Assembly (NCBI RefSeq): GCF_007280415.1
Contig: NZ_VKKU01000002.1
Span: forward strand, 682,001 to 746,000
Source of the DNA: Sphingorhabdus contaminans
GTDB taxonomy: Bacteria > Pseudomonadota > Alphaproteobacteria > Sphingomonadales > Sphingomonadaceae
Length of the DNA stretch: 64,000 bases
Reading direction: 5' to 3'
Positions 62,545 to 64,000 of the stretch are shown piece by piece. Made by a program: the position numbers and the translations under genes. The notes under the pieces are model-generated. The model saw only the letters and a list, made by a program, of their open reading frames with translations. It did no database searches and was not told the DNA's origin. Position 1 is the stretch's first letter. Every line of letters begins with the position of its first letter.

Positions 62545-64000
62545 CTACCAGATCCGCACGCGCTGTTCGGGCGGCAGATACAGCCTGTCCCCCGGCTTCA
62601 CGTTGAACGCCTTGTACCAAGCGTCGACATTGCGGACGACGCCGTTGACGCGAAACTCGCCAGGACTGTGGCTGTCGGAAAGGATGCGACGCCGGATCTC
62701 GCCCTCCGTCATGACCGTCCGCCACAGCTGCGCCCAGGACAGAAAGAAGCGCTGGTCACCGGTAAAGCCGCCGATGACCGGCGCCTTGCCGCCCTGCTTT
62801 TCCTTTACGAAGCGCTGATAGGCCGCATAGGCCACAGACAGGCCGCCCAGATCGCCGATATTCTCACCCAGATTTTGACGGCCATTTATCCGGAGACCGG
62901 GCAGAGCCTCATATTGGTCATATTGCGCGACCAGCCCGGCAGTGCGTTTTTCAAATTCGTCCCGGGCCACCTTTGTCCACCAATCGCGTAATTTCCCGTC
63001 GCCGTCGGACCGGCTGCCCTGATCATCAAACCCGTGCCCGAATTCATGTCCGATCACCGCTGCGATCGAACCGAAATTGACCGCAGGGTCGGCATTGGGA
63101 TCGAAGAAGGGGGGTTGAAATATTCCGGCCGGAAAGGTGATCGAATTTTGCGACTGGCTATATCCGGCATTGATCTCTTGCGGTGAATAGGGAAACTCCC
63201 ACCGCCGCGTTTCTTCGGATAGTTTCCGCAGATTGTCTGCCCGTGTCCAGTCCGACAGCCGGTTGAGATTACCCACAAGATCGTCGGCCGCGATGCGGAC
63301 ATTCGAACGGTCGTGCCACCGTTCCGGATAGCCGATATAGCGTGTGACCTTTGCCAGTTTGTTGAGCGCCTCGGCCCGGGTCGGTGCGTCCATCCATTCC
63401 AGTTTCGCAATACGCTCACGATAGGTGTCGCGAAGATAACCGACCATCTCGTCGACCTTGGCACGGTCGGACGCGCCGAAATATTTAGCGACATATAAAC
63501 GCCCCACTTCTTCACCGAAGGACGCGTTGACGGCGGCGATACTCTCAAGCTCTGCAGGACGGCGCTGGGGTGTGTCCTGAAGCCGTTTGACGTGAAAATC
63601 GAAATGGGCCTGCACCCATGGCTCGGACAATGACGCGGCCCAGGCATCAAGGGTTTTGAAGGTCAGGAAAGACTGCAGATCGGCGACCGGTGTGTCGGCA
63701 AATAATTTGGCGACATCGCGCACCGCGGAATCTGTCAGAACCTTGATGCGCGTCTGTTTGTCGAACTTCATTTCCGCCAGATAGGCATCCCAGGGAAATC
63801 CCGGCGCATAGCTTTTCAGTTCCGCCGGGCTCATGATCCTGTTCATCGCCACCACATCGCGCCGCTGCGCGGTGGTCCATTGCCGCTTCGCGATTTCAAT
63901 TTCGAGGGCCATGACCTGGGCGGCGCGCGCATCGGCGTCGGGAATGCCGGCACGGCGGAATGTCGATGCGATATAATCCAGCAGCGCCTTGCGGTGCCCG
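62545..64000 (-). CDS. M13-family (neprilysin-like) zinc metallopeptidase, N-terminus cut by window edge
   Basis: 485 residues of the C-terminal part are present and the frame stays open to the right edge, so the start is outside. The catalytic motif VIGHEFGHGFDDQGS (about 63020-63055) and the third zinc ligand in GENIGDLGGLSVAY are intact; the C-terminus ends at RLYLPPEQRVRIW, the usual VW-type terminus. Such exported endopeptidases degrade short peptides in the periplasm. It is followed by the M1 peptidase and CPBP genes, perhaps as one peptide-processing operon. An ATG at 63912 is not the true start because upstream codons keep coding for M13-like sequence. Confidence 0.92.
   Translation of the reverse strand, partial: GHRKALLDYIASTFRRAGIPDADARAAQVMALEIEIAKRQWTTAQRRDVVAMNRIMSPAELKSYAPGFPWDAYLAEMKFDKQTRIKVLTDSAVRDVAKLFADTPVADLQSFLTFKTLDAWAASLSEPWVQAHFDFHVKRLQDTPQRRPAELESIAAVNASFGEEVGRLYVAKYFGASDRAKVDEMVGYLRDTYRERIAKLEWMDAPTRAEALNKLAKVTRYIGYPERWHDRSNVRIAADDLVGNLNRLSDWTRADNLRKLSEETRRWEFPYSPQEINAGYSQSQNSITFPAGIFQPPFFDPNADPAVNFGSIAAVIGHEFGHGFDDQGSRSDGDGKLRDWWTKVARDEFEKRTAGLVAQYDQYEALPGLRINGRQNLGENIGDLGGLSVAYAAYQRFVKEKQGGKAPVIGGFTGDQRFFLSWAQLWRTVMTEGEIRRRILSDSHSPGEFRVNGVVRNVDAWYKAFNVKPGDRLYLPPEQRVRIW

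Overview
The window looks like part of the chromosome of a Gram-negative alphaproteobacterium, most probably a sphingomonad. Reasons: moderately high GC with long ATGA-overlapping operons, a TonB-dependent receptor of the sphingomonad style, a heme-c/PQQ lipoprotein resembling sphingomonad polyvinyl-alcohol dehydrogenases, an M13/M1 peptidase pair, and an exopolysaccharide locus with a fused chain-length/tyrosine-kinase protein. No rRNA, tRNA, CRISPR array, insertion sequence or phage gene was seen. The organism call is inference from gene content.

Layout. 1-921 (-): 5'-proximal part of an exported subtilisin-like protease that runs off the left edge. 1387-6957 (+): a BY-kinase/Wzz fusion, then a tightly overlapping set of metallophosphoesterase, ATP-grasp enzyme, SDR epimerase and PglC-like phosphoglycosyl transferase. 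7042-7767 (-): orphan LuxR-type regulator with a degenerate receiver. 8584-12043: two divergent-type copies of a secreted pectate-lyase-like beta-helix protein, facing each other. 12288-20052 (-): a compact type IV secretion operon (virB1-2-3-4-6-9-10-11) with no virB5, virB7, virB8 or virD4. 20197-22719 (+): a third, divergent beta-helix protein and a glycosyltransferase. 22737-28809 (-): operon for PglF-like dehydratase, DegT aminotransferase, sulfotransferase, short OPX (Wza-like) lipoprotein and outer-membrane barrel. 29233-37844 (+): operon for three GT4 glycosyltransferases, N-formyltransferase, PIG-L deacetylase, Wzy-like polymerase, Wzx-like flippase and a second sulfotransferase. 38084-39559 (+): fourth beta-helix protein. 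39670-50328 (-): a 3552-residue YadA-type trimeric autotransporter. 50880-51346 (+): two small unknown genes. 51393-59376: a putative catabolic regulon (exported alpha/beta hydrolase, heme-c/PQQ dehydrogenase, exported VOC protein, TetR regulator, SDR, TonB receptor) joined by a shared operator-like motif. 59531-64000 (-): CPBP protease, M1 peptidase and a truncated M13 peptidase.

How it works together (inference). The centre of the window can encode a Wzx/Wzy-dependent surface polysaccharide. A 4-amino sugar nucleotide would be made by the dehydratase and aminotransferase, put on undecaprenyl phosphate by the PglC-like enzyme, extended by PglA/PglH-like GT4 enzymes, decorated by sulfation and by an N-acetyl to N-formyl exchange, flipped by Wzx, polymerised by Wzy under kinase control, and exported by a short OPX protein with a partner beta-barrel. 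Four secreted polysaccharide-lyase-like beta-helix proteins lie in and around the locus and could trim or bind the polymer. The embedded minimal type IV secretion operon, framed by two of these proteins, is the most unusual element and the best candidate for an undescribed arrangement.
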